This document shows, in pieces, positions 22,654-30,253 of a DNA stretch of 36,702 nucleotides. Position numbers and translations under genes: made by a program. The notes beneath the pieces were generated by a model, which worked only from the letters and a program-made list of their open reading frames with translations, was not told the origin of the DNA and searched no databases. This DNA is from JAGOVB01 sp964481175 (GTDB lineage Bacteria > Patescibacteriota > Minisyncoccia > Phycocordibacterales > PALSA-1337). The stretch is taken from contig CAYZSZ010000007.1 in NCBI GenBank assembly GCA_964481175.1, positions 1 to 36,702 on the forward strand, given 5' to 3'. Within the stretch, counting starts at the first letter, position 1, and every line of letters starts with the position of its first letter.

Positions 22654-24351
22654 TTAAGGATTAAGGATAACTTCTTGTTCTTTCCAAGAACCAGAGATGG
22701 TGACCGGGATGGTGGTAGTTGCAAAACCAGATTTTGAAACAACAAGATTGTCTGTGCCACTAGAAAGATTTGTAAAGACGACCTGGCCTGGCGGCGTACA
22801 CTCGGTTGTAAAAGTAAAAGAAATATCAGAAATAATCGGTGTATTTGTCGCGGATATAGTAGAAAGATATGCTTTGTAACGAATATATCTGTCTCCGTTA
22901 TGGACAGCGTTTAGAGTTGAGTTTGGGCTTGCGTAGTATGAGCCAGCTGTAGCGTCTGGTCCCAAGAAATTCCATGGGCCAGTCGAGCTCGCTGAGGTAG
23001 CAATCTGAAAATACACAGAGTTTGGGCCGGCATTTGTAGTTTGGTATTCTGGTCTCCATACAAATTGCTGGAAATAACTTGGTGATCCTGTATCAAATAC
23101 TTTTGATGTGAGAGTTCCGTTTGGAACATACGCGCCAAAGGTACTTACTAACTTAAATTCTCCAGGAGTAGATGTGTAATCGATATTTCCATCGGTAGTT
23201 GAGAGTCCATCTGACCAGTCAGTATCAGTATGCGATCCGCGACCAGTTACCTTTTCATCACCATCGAACGCCACCGTTGCTCCACTGAGTGGAAGCTGGG
23301 CACTATCTTTGACAGTAACTAATAGTGTCCGAGGGTCTTTTGGTGCGACGATCAATTTTACAGGTTGGTTTGTACCTGGACTTAGTAAAAAAGGATTGAG
23401 TGGATTGATACCGATAAGATCATATGTGGTGTCGAGTGCAGTAACAGTGTATGTATCCCACTCCATATTACTCAAAGATTTAATACCACCGCCATCAGTG
23501 ACTAGATTTTGACTAAATTTATATACGTCTGGATTTGTCGAAGTCTTTTTTGCTCCACGTAATGAAAAATCAAAAGACGGCACAGGCGTGCATGTATCAG
23601 TCACGCTTGAAAAATTAAGTTGAGAAACTTTGTCGATCGCAAAGCTTGCTTGTGTCACCTGCTGGAGCAACACTGTCACAGGAGTGTAGGTGCGATCGTT
23701 TGAATATCCTGCCTTGCTCACCTGTATACTGTATCCATTTGCAAGAGGTGGAACATCCACTACCTGCAACATACCGTCTACGTTTGTTGTATCTACTATA
23801 GTGGTAGTTGTGCTCGTGATCCGCACATCTGCTTCGGTCACCGGAGCACCACTTGCATCAAACACTTTTACAAACAAAGCACCGTTGGTCGAAGCGGTTT
23901 CGAGACTTTTTGGAGCGATCTGGGTAGTGATAAAGATCGGGGTAAACCCATGACACCCTGGGCAACCGATCTCTACTTCGACTGTTTTATTATCGGCTGG
24001 TGAAAGATCGTTGGTAGTGCTGCCGATAGTCCCATCAAATGCGAGATCGATGTTTCGTATCGTAGTTGTAGCAATAAAATCATATCCGCTTCGAGAAAGA
24101 AACTGCACCTTTGGAACCTTACCTGCCGGGATTCCACCTGAAATACCCACATCTGCATATGGAAGATTTCTGATGATTTCGATCTGCTCGTTTGCCAAGT
24201 TTACTGCAGCGATACGATACTGGCTCGCACTTACCACTTGAAATAAGCTGACATACGCCTGATACGTCGCAACGAGAATCAGAGTAAAAACAGCTGCACC
24301 GATTAGTGCCTCAACCAAAGTAAATCCTTTTTTCAAATAATTAAATGACAT
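22654..24351 (-). CDS. Large type IV prepilin-like protein with carboxypeptidase-regulatory-like domain
   Basis: The 565-aa protein has the type III signal KKG/FTLVEALIGAAVF with Glu5 (residues 8-22), then a long pilin helix. Around residues 155-235 a beta-sandwich resembles the carboxypeptidase regulatory-like fold (ALFVKVFDASGAPV, then NVDGMLQVVDVPP). A second copy-like part lies near 340-400 and a C-terminal beta domain follows with a second GTDNLVVSKSGF-like repeat. The unusual size suggests a tip adhesin or scaffold, an inference. It overlaps pilC by 11 nt. Confidence 0.83.
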   Translation of the reverse strand: MSFNYLKKGFTLVEALIGAAVFTLILVATYQAYVSLFQVVSASQYRIAAVNLANEQIEIIRNLPYADVGISGGIPAGKVPKVQFLSRSGYDFIATTTIRNIDLAFDGTIGSTTNDLSPADNKTVEVEIGCPGCHGFTPIFITTQIAPKSLETASTNGALFVKVFDASGAPVTEADVRITSTTTTIVDTTNVDGMLQVVDVPPLANGYSIQVSKAGYSNDRTYTPVTVLLQQVTQASFAIDKVSQLNFSSVTDTCTPVPSFDFSLRGAKKTSTNPDVYKFSQNLVTDGGGIKSLSNMEWDTYTVTALDTTYDLIGINPLNPFLLSPGTNQPVKLIVAPKDPRTLLVTVKDSAQLPLSGATVAFDGDEKVTGRGSHTDTDWSDGLSTTDGNIDYTSTPGEFKLVSTFGAYVPNGTLTSKVFDTGSPSYFQQFVWRPEYQTTNAGPNSVYFQIATSASSTGPWNFLGPDATAGSYYASPNSTLNAVHNGDRYIRYKAYLSTISATNTPIISDISFTFTTECTPPGQVVFTNLSSGTDNLVVSKSGFATTTIPVTISGSWKEQEVILNP

Positions 24352-25549
24352 TGACGAGTGAATACATCGGCGAAATCATCGCCAATGCAAAGAAACCTAC
24401 TGCTGCACCGATAAATACCATGAGGAATGGCTCGATAACGGTCGACATGTCTTTTGTCTTTTGCTCCACATCTTCCTCATAATAATTTGCTACGCCCAAA
24501 AGCATTTCTCCGACCTTACCCGTCTCCTCCCCCACAGCCACCATTTCACCGAGGAAAATAGGATAGTATTTTATACTTCCTGTAAAAACCTCTGACATCG
24601 GCGCTCCTCTTTTTATATTCTCCTCAACTTTAGACAAAATCTCTTTGTAGTGAACATTTTGGATAACCTCATTGGTGATTTTGACTGACTCCACTACACC
24701 CACTCCAGCAGTAAGAAGAGATGACATGGTTCGAGCAGTGCGTGCTGCGTTGACCTCTTTTACTAACTCGCCGATAACTGGAATCTTTGTAATAAATGCA
24801 TCGATGATCGATTTCCCTCGCACTGTCTTTGCCCAAAAACGAAAACTAAAGAAAGCGACGACGACACCGAGGAGTACCCATAGGCCATGATTTCGAAGGA
24901 GATCAGAGATCGTGACAATGAGCTGTGTTGTCCATGGCAATTTCATGTTTAGTCCAGAGAATGTTTTCATCAAAGTAGGTACGATATAGGTGAGCATCAT
25001 CACTCCGATGAGGACCATCACACCGAGAATAACTGACGGATACATCATCGCTCCTTTTATCTTTCGTTGTAGCGTATATGCTCGATCCATTTGTAGTCCC
25101 ACAATCTTTAGAGAGTTTGCGAGCGTACCACTCTCCTCTCCTGCTTTGACCATCGAAATAAATAGCTGTGAAAATGTGTCCGACTGTTTTTGCATAGCTT
25201 CAGAAAGTGTTTTTCCTTGGGTGATTTCGGCATTGAGCTGACTCAATACATTTTTCAATTTTTGGTTTGATGCCTGACGCTCCATCACTGTTAGTGCACG
25301 TGACACTGCGAGTCCTGCTTCGATCATCGACCCTAGATTTCTAGCGAAGATAATTTTTTCTTGAGTTTTGATTTTACCTAGGAAAGAAAAATGAAACTTG
25401 GTAGATGTTTTGGCTTTTATTTCTTTTATTGAAATAACTTCAACGCCTTCGTTCTTTAAATCACGAAATAGTGCAAAACGATCGATTGCTTCATGCTCTG
25501 CTTCGAAGATTTCGCCTGTATTCTTTTTTCCTTTATATGAAAAGAGCAT
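24341..25549 (-). CDS. pilC: Type IV pilus inner-membrane platform protein PilC
   Basis: The 402-aa GspF/PilC-family protein forms the platform on which PilB turns. Two T2SSF domains are visible (about residues 65-190 and 270-390), each ending in membrane helices, with FARNLGSMIEAGL in the first and the related RTMSSLLTAGVG segment in the second. Length matches the family. It lies 1 nt after pilB at a TAATATG stop/start junction and overlaps the following pilin gene. Confidence 0.95.
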   Translation of the reverse strand: MLFSYKGKKNTGEIFEAEHEAIDRFALFRDLKNEGVEVISIKEIKAKTSTKFHFSFLGKIKTQEKIIFARNLGSMIEAGLAVSRALTVMERQASNQKLKNVLSQLNAEITQGKTLSEAMQKQSDTFSQLFISMVKAGEESGTLANSLKIVGLQMDRAYTLQRKIKGAMMYPSVILGVMVLIGVMMLTYIVPTLMKTFSGLNMKLPWTTQLIVTISDLLRNHGLWVLLGVVVAFFSFRFWAKTVRGKSIIDAFITKIPVIGELVKEVNAARTARTMSSLLTAGVGVVESVKITNEVIQNVHYKEILSKVEENIKRGAPMSEVFTGSIKYYPIFLGEMVAVGEETGKVGEMLLGVANYYEEDVEQKTKDMSTVIEPFLMVFIGAAVGFFALAMISPMYSLVNVI

Positions 25550-25550
25550 A

Positions 25551-27302
25551 TTATTCGGTAATAACTCTAAATACTTCTTCTATTGTAGTAAGACCTTGAA
25601 TCGCTTTGAAAATACCGTCTTCAAACATCGTGAGCATACCCTCTTTTCGAGCTTGATCGTCGATCTCATCTGCGGTCGCCCCGCGCATAATGAGTTCTTT
25701 TATAGGAGTACTCACTCGCAAGACCTCGTGGATACCGATTCGGCCTGAGTAGCCATCATCACCCTCTTTTGCTGGTGCCGGAGTATAGAATGGGATAGTG
25801 CTCCAGGTAGATTTTGGATCGACTATTTTTTCAGCAATAAGTACTTTCAATATTTTATCGAGATCTACATTTTTCTTTAGAGCTTCGATCTCAGCATCGG
25901 TCAAAGTCTTTTTAGTTTTATTTTCTCCCAACTTTCGCACGAGTCGCTGTGCGATGATGACGTTTAGCGTAGAAACCAAAAGAAATGGCTCTATCTTCAT
26001 ATCCATAAGACGTGGGATAGCTCCGGCTGCTGAGTTTGTGTGCAAAGTTGAGAGCACAAGGTGTCCAGTAAGTGACGCGTTTACTGCAAGCGCTGCAGTT
26101 TCATTGTCTCGGATTTCTCCCACCATGATGATATCTGGATCCTGACGCACTAGAGTTCGGAGTCCAACAGAAAATGTAAAACCGATTTCTGGTCGCACCT
26201 GTGTCTGATTGACTCGCTTCATCTGATACTCGATCGGATCTTCGACTGTTGAAATGTTTACATCTGGCTGATTTAGGATATCCAATATCGTATAGAGCGT
26301 AGTTGATTTTCCGGAACCAGTCGGACCTGTAGTCAAAATCATCCCTGTAGTTTGTTTTGTTGCATGATGGATCTTTTCCAATCCTTCACCGTGGAAACCG
26401 AGACCTTCCAAGGTAAACCCAGCTACACTTTCTCGGAGCAAACGCATCACAGTTTTTTCTCCGTAATACGTTGGCAGAGTTGAAACACGGAAAGAAACTT
26501 TCTCATTTGTGAGATCTACTTTGAATCGTCCGTCTTGTGGGATTCTTTTTTCATCGAGCTTTAGATTTGAAAGCACTTTGATACGTGCAGTGATTGATGG
26601 CTCTGCTGTTTTTGGCAAAACCATGGCGTCACGCAATAGACCATCAATGCGATAACGAACAAGCAACTCTTGTTCCTGTGGCTCTATATGGATGTCTGAA
26701 GCGCCTTGCAAAATGGCATGTTTCAAAAGAGTGTCGACAATACGAACCACAGGCAGATCCTCAGCGGCTTTTTTCAAATCCCCTTCTGAGATATCCTCAC
26801 CCATGTCTTCAGAAATAGTTTTGAGTGTCGCACTTTCTTTTTGGATAATATCTCCAAACTCTGCTTTCAAACTTTTTTGATATTGGATGATTGCTGTCTT
26901 TATCGACTCGGTGTCAGTGAGACGTGGGAGTATTTTTAATTGAACTTTTTTCTTGACGAAGTCGATTGCAGAAAGATCGTCGGTATCGAGCATGGCTACT
27001 TCGAGCGTATCCGCGGTCATCTTGTATGCGACTACGTTGTGGTTACGAGCTACAGGCTCAGGGATGATCGACAGGGTTTCAAAAGGAATCTTTTTATTTT
27101 TCAAATCCACAAAAGGGATACCGAGCACATATGCTTGCATGCGTCGCACATTGTCTTCGGTGAGCTTCCCCGCTGCTACGAGCACATCAGTAGGACGTAC
27201 CTTTTTTTCTGCAGCAACTTTTTTTGCATCTTCAAATTCTGCCTTTGAAACAAGATTCGAGTCTATTATAAATTTGTTTAGTTGTGCATCATCAATGAGC
27301 AT
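25551..27302 (-). CDS. pilB: Type IV pilus assembly ATPase PilB
   Basis: The 583-aa GspE/PilB ATPase powers pilus extension. The N-terminal GspE N-domain is at about 30-130, Walker A GPTGSGKST near 320, and the Walker B region DPDIIMVGEIRD near 390. The tetracysteine zinc site usual in PilB is absent: the matching region contains no cysteine, though SGRIGIHEVL is kept. I start at the ATG at 27300-27302. The upstream GTG at 27318-27320 precedes the transcription start predicted from the -10 at 27323-27328. PilB is first in the operon. Confidence 0.95.
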   Translation of the reverse strand: MLIDDAQLNKFIIDSNLVSKAEFEDAKKVAAEKKVRPTDVLVAAGKLTEDNVRRMQAYVLGIPFVDLKNKKIPFETLSIIPEPVARNHNVVAYKMTADTLEVAMLDTDDLSAIDFVKKKVQLKILPRLTDTESIKTAIIQYQKSLKAEFGDIIQKESATLKTISEDMGEDISEGDLKKAAEDLPVVRIVDTLLKHAILQGASDIHIEPQEQELLVRYRIDGLLRDAMVLPKTAEPSITARIKVLSNLKLDEKRIPQDGRFKVDLTNEKVSFRVSTLPTYYGEKTVMRLLRESVAGFTLEGLGFHGEGLEKIHHATKQTTGMILTTGPTGSGKSTTLYTILDILNQPDVNISTVEDPIEYQMKRVNQTQVRPEIGFTFSVGLRTLVRQDPDIIMVGEIRDNETAALAVNASLTGHLVLSTLHTNSAAGAIPRLMDMKIEPFLLVSTLNVIIAQRLVRKLGENKTKKTLTDAEIEALKKNVDLDKILKVLIAEKIVDPKSTWSTIPFYTPAPAKEGDDGYSGRIGIHEVLRVSTPIKELIMRGATADEIDDQARKEGMLTMFEDGIFKAIQGLTTIEEVFRVITE

Positions 27303-27322
27303 AAGGAGCGATTTGTGCACTA

Positions 27323-27331
27323 ATTATAGCA
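27323..27331 (-). promoter_or_regulatory. Extended -10 of the pilus operon
   Basis: TGC followed by TATAAT on the minus strand (hexamer 27323-27328). No strong -35 is visible. The predicted leader before the pilB ATG is about 14 nt. Confidence 0.55.
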
Positions 27332-27335
27332 TGCC

Positions 27336-27364
27336 TTGCGGAAAAGCGAGTTCTGGGGTACTAT
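27336..27364 (+). promoter_or_regulatory. Promoter of nusA, upstream of a leader hairpin
   Basis: TTGCGG (27336-27341), a 17-nt spacer and TACTAT (27359-27364) predict a start near 27371. It lies next to the divergent pilB -10. Confidence 0.5.
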
Positions 27365-27374
27365 AGTTTTGTTA

Positions 27375-27408
27375 AGTTCTCTTCACGGAGAACTCATTTT
27401 TTTAGATA
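27375..27408 (+). terminator. Attenuator-like terminator in the nusA leader
   Basis: A perfect 7-bp stem AGTTCTC / GAGAACT (27375-27381 and 27388-27394) with a 6-nt loop is followed by CA and seven T. It lies between the predicted promoter and the nusA start, so it would stop transcripts before nusA unless read through. No plus-strand gene precedes it that would need it. Confidence 0.6.
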
Positions 27409-27422
27409 ATACAATTAAATAT

Positions 27423-28565
27423 ATGTTTGATTTAAAAGTTATAAACTCTGTGCTCGAACAACTGCAGGAAGAACGAGGTATTCCACAAGAAAAGATGTGG
27501 GAAGCGATCGAGCTTGCATTGGCGACAGCATATAAGAAAGAATATGGAAAAAAGGGGCAGATTGTCCGCGCGAAATTTGATAAAAACACAGGAAAAACTG
27601 AGTTTTATCAAGTAAAGATCGTTGTTGATGAGACAAAAGTGCTCATGGAAGACGAAGAAGAGCAGGATATTGCAACTACTGACGAAGAAAACATCAAGGT
27701 TCGCTTTAATCCTGAGCACCACATCTTCCTTGCTGATGCAAAAAAGATCAAAAAGGACGCAGTTGTGGACGATGAAATCATATTCCCTCTCGAAACCAAG
27801 GCTGATTACGGCCGTATTGCAGCACAAACTGCAAAACAAGTGATCATCCAAAAGATCCGTGAAGCAGAAAAAGTCTCTGTTATGACTGAATTTGGTCAAA
27901 AAGAAGGCGCTATCGTCACTGGTACCGTACAACGTATCGAGCGTGGCAATATATTCGTAGATATGGGCCGAACTGTCGGTATCCTCCCATACGAAGAGCA
28001 AATCCCAGGAGAGCGCTATAAACAAGGAGAACGAGTACGCGCATACCTATATGCAGTAGAAGAAACCCCAAAAGGCATCCTTCTTCGACTTTCACGCTCA
28101 CATCCAAAGTTTTTGGTTGAATTGTTCAAGACTGAGGCCCCAGAAATCGCTTCAGGCGCTGTAGAAGTAAAGGCAATCGCACGAGAAGCGGGTTCTCGAT
28201 CAAAAATCGCCGTTTTCTCAAATGATTCACACATCGACCCTATTGGATCACTCGTAGGTCAGCGTGGAGTGCGTGTTTCTACTGTTATGAGCGAATTGGG
28301 TGGTGAAAAGATCGATATTATCGAATGGAATGAAAATCCTGAGAAATTTATCGAGGAAAGCCTTTCTCCAGCTAAAATCCAGAAGATCGATATAGACAAA
28401 GACACCACAAAAGCTGTAGTTACCGTAGCTGAAGACCAGCAGTCGCTCGCAATCGGTAAAGGTGGACAGAATGTGCGCCTCGCCGCAAAGCTCACAGGCT
28501 GGAAAATCGATATTCAGTCTACAGGTGGCACAAAAGTAGCATTAGAAGAAGTTAAATCAGAATAA
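27423..28565 (+). CDS. nusA: Transcription termination/antitermination factor NusA
   Basis: The 380-aa RNA-polymerase-binding factor affects pausing, termination and antitermination. The N-terminal polymerase-binding domain starts at MFDLKVINSVLEQLQEERG, the S1 domain lies near 155-225 (GAIVTGTVQRIERGNIFVDMG), and two KH domains follow (GSLVGQRGVRV and AIGKGGQNVRLAAKL). There are no C-terminal acidic repeats. A longer in-frame reading from 27336 would run through the promoter and hairpin and is rejected. A second -10 candidate, TACAAT (27410-27415), ends 7 nt before the ATG. The stop and the ppa start form a TAATATG junction. Confidence 0.95.
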   Translation: MFDLKVINSVLEQLQEERGIPQEKMWEAIELALATAYKKEYGKKGQIVRAKFDKNTGKTEFYQVKIVVDETKVLMEDEEEQDIATTDEENIKVRFNPEHHIFLADAKKIKKDAVVDDEIIFPLETKADYGRIAAQTAKQVIIQKIREAEKVSVMTEFGQKEGAIVTGTVQRIERGNIFVDMGRTVGILPYEEQIPGERYKQGERVRAYLYAVEETPKGILLRLSRSHPKFLVELFKTEAPEIASGAVEVKAIAREAGSRSKIAVFSNDSHIDPIGSLVGQRGVRVSTVMSELGGEKIDIIEWNENPEKFIEESLSPAKIQKIDIDKDTTKAVVTVAEDQQSLAIGKGGQNVRLAAKLTGWKIDIQSTGGTKVALEEVKSE

Positions 28566-28566
28566 T

Positions 28567-29085
28567 ATGAATCTATTACACGATATTGAACCAGGAACAG
28601 CTGACAAAATCAACGTAATTATCGAGATCAATAAGGGCTCAAAAAACAAGTACGAGATCGACAAAGAAACAGGCCTCATCGCTCTCGATCGAGCAATGCA
28701 CACCTCTCAAGACTACCCTTTTGATTACGGCTTTATTCCTCAGACACTCTGGGATGATGGAGATGCAGTAGATGTAGTGGTCCTTACGACCTATCCTCTA
28801 TTCCCTGGCGTCCTCGTACGAGTTCGACCAGTTGCAATCATGAGCATGGTGGATAGCGGAGAAGCAGATGATAAAGTGATTGCGGTACCAGTAGATGACC
28901 CACGATTCAACGATGTAAAGGATTTGGCAGATGTAAATCCTCACACCATCAAAGAAATCGAGCACTTCTTTGTTACATACAAGAAAATTCAGAACAAAGA
29001 AGTAACCGTTTCTGGATTTAAAGGCAAAAAAGAAGCAGAAGCAGCATTTGAACGAGGCAGAAAACTCTACAACGAAAAGAAATAA
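28567..29085 (+). CDS. ppa: Inorganic pyrophosphatase (family I)
   Basis: The 172-aa soluble enzyme hydrolyses pyrophosphate and so pulls biosynthetic reactions forward. KYEIDKETGLIALDR, YPFDYGFIPQTLWDDGDAVDVVVL (in two halves) and AVPVDDPRF carry the acidic metal ligands of family I. Length is typical (about 175). It is coupled to nusA and ends in a strong hairpin terminator. Confidence 0.96.
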   Translation: MNLLHDIEPGTADKINVIIEINKGSKNKYEIDKETGLIALDRAMHTSQDYPFDYGFIPQTLWDDGDAVDVVVLTTYPLFPGVLVRVRPVAIMSMVDSGEADDKVIAVPVDDPRFNDVKDLADVNPHTIKEIEHFFVTYKKIQNKEVTVSGFKGKKEAEAAFERGRKLYNEKK

Positions 29086-29091
29086 GTTATA

Positions 29092-29127
29092 AACAAAAAA
29101 TCCCCACACTTGTGGGGATTTTTTGTT
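29092..29127 (+). terminator. Terminator after ppa
   Basis: A 17-bp perfect inverted repeat with a C/G-rich core (TCCCCACA / TGTGGGGA) flanked by A6 and T6. It ends 1 nt before the -10 TATACT (29129-29134) of the next gene. Confidence 0.93.
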
Positions 29128-29128
29128 G

Positions 29129-29134
29129 TATACT
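29129..29134 (+). promoter_or_regulatory. -10 element of the secreted repeat protein
   Basis: TATACT directly after the ppa terminator; the predicted start is near 29141, giving a leader of about 21 nt. The leader contains the perfect palindrome AATTACGTAATT (29150-29161) next to the ATG. Confidence 0.45.
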
Positions 29135-29161
29135 TACTACATTAGAAATAATTACGTAATT

Positions 29162-29887
29162 ATGAAAAAATTTATTGCAATAACTGCCCTCCTCTCATTT
29201 GCAGTGGTGGCGCAAGCACAAACAGCAGGTACTCTGCCTCCACGAAACCAAGGGGTTATGAGAGAAGGTGCCACAAAGCCAGAAGCGCGTTTTAAAATAG
29301 GTTCAAGCACTCGCCCGATGATGGGTACTACCACACGCGGTCGTATGATGGGCTCAACAACTCGCATGATGGGTACTACTACTCGTCCAGTAGGCGAGCG
29401 TGGTGAAAAGAAGCTCGAAAAAATCGGTGAGAAAAAAGAGTTGAGGATGGCTGCTAAAAAAGATGAAGCATTGGCAATGAAAGACGCTCTTGTAAAACGA
29501 CTGACTCTCGCACTCGACACTTTGACCAAAGTAAAAACAAATCTTTCAACATATATCGACAAACGAGTTGCTGAAAACAAGCCAGTTGGAAATGCAAAAG
29601 CACTCCTAGCAACTGCAAATACAAAGATTGAAACCGCTCGAAAGGCAGTTACTGCGGTCATTGCGTGGAAGCCAGATGCAAAAGCAGCAAGCACAACTGA
29701 GATCTCGCTCACAAAGCCTCGTGAAACTGCAAACACGGCTATAAAGGCAGTGCATGACGCTCGACAGGCTATCGATGCTGTAGTCAAAGAACTACGAAGC
29801 CAGATAAATCCAGAAGGAAAAAAGAAATCACCTGAGACAGACAAGGTTGAACCAAAACCAGAAGAAGAAACAACAACTAATCAATAA
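29162..29887 (+). CDS. Secreted protein with Met/Gly/Thr/Arg repeats
   Basis: I do not recognise this 241-aa protein. It has a signal peptide (MKKFIAITALLSFAVVAQAQ), then a low-complexity stretch (residues 49-75) with three to four units of MMG[T/S]TTR, followed by a long, Lys/Ala-rich helical part (85-215) and a charged tail. An earlier in-frame start at 29123 lies inside the terminator and is rejected. It is followed after 5 nt by a proline-rich membrane protein. A role at the surface is inferred from the signal peptide. Confidence 0.82.
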   Translation: MKKFIAITALLSFAVVAQAQTAGTLPPRNQGVMREGATKPEARFKIGSSTRPMMGTTTRGRMMGSTTRMMGTTTRPVGERGEKKLEKIGEKKELRMAAKKDEALAMKDALVKRLTLALDTLTKVKTNLSTYIDKRVAENKPVGNAKALLATANTKIETARKAVTAVIAWKPDAKAASTTEISLTKPRETANTAIKAVHDARQAIDAVVKELRSQINPEGKKKSPETDKVEPKPEEETTTNQ

Positions 29888-29892
29888 AAACA

Positions 29893-30237
29893 ATGGATCA
29901 AAACAATCAACAACCAGTTCAGCAGCCAGTTACCCCGCCACAACCTCCAGTTCAACCGATGCCAACTATGATGCCTTCTATGTCTCAGGAGAGTAAGCAC
30001 TGGGGACCTATCATCGGTGTAATCGTTATCTTGGCACTTCTCGTCGTTGCAGCTGTATACATCTGGGGTCAAAAGCTAAACAATGATGCAAAACAAGCAC
30101 CAGTTACACCAGCTCCAGTCAGTCAGACTCCTACAACATCTCAATCTGCTGCTGCAGCACAGCCAGTAGATGACTTCACAAAGATAGAAGCAGACCTCGA
30201 TGCATCAGTGAACGGTCTTGACGACAGCAATTTCTAG
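29893..30237 (+). CDS. Proline/glutamine-rich small membrane protein
   Basis: I do not recognise this 114-aa protein. The first 35 residues are rich in Gln and Pro (QQPVQQPVTPPQPPVQP), one membrane helix lies at about 39-59 (GPIIGVIVILALLVVAAVYIWG), and the outer tail is rich in Pro, Ala, Thr and Ser. Such short anchored proteins are frequent in CPR genomes. It overlaps no gene and precedes tig by 16 nt, probably on the same transcript as the secreted repeat protein. Confidence 0.78.
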   Translation: MDQNNQQPVQQPVTPPQPPVQPMPTMMPSMSQESKHWGPIIGVIVILALLVVAAVYIWGQKLNNDAKQAPVTPAPVSQTPTTSQSAAAAQPVDDFTKIEADLDASVNGLDDSNF

Positions 30238-30253
30238 TGTAAAGTGGTGCAAT

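Noticed and set aside
27336..27422. N-terminal extension of NusA by 29 residues
   Set aside because: The extension would be translated from the promoter and attenuator hairpin and does not resemble NusA; the family start is MFDLKVIN at 27423.
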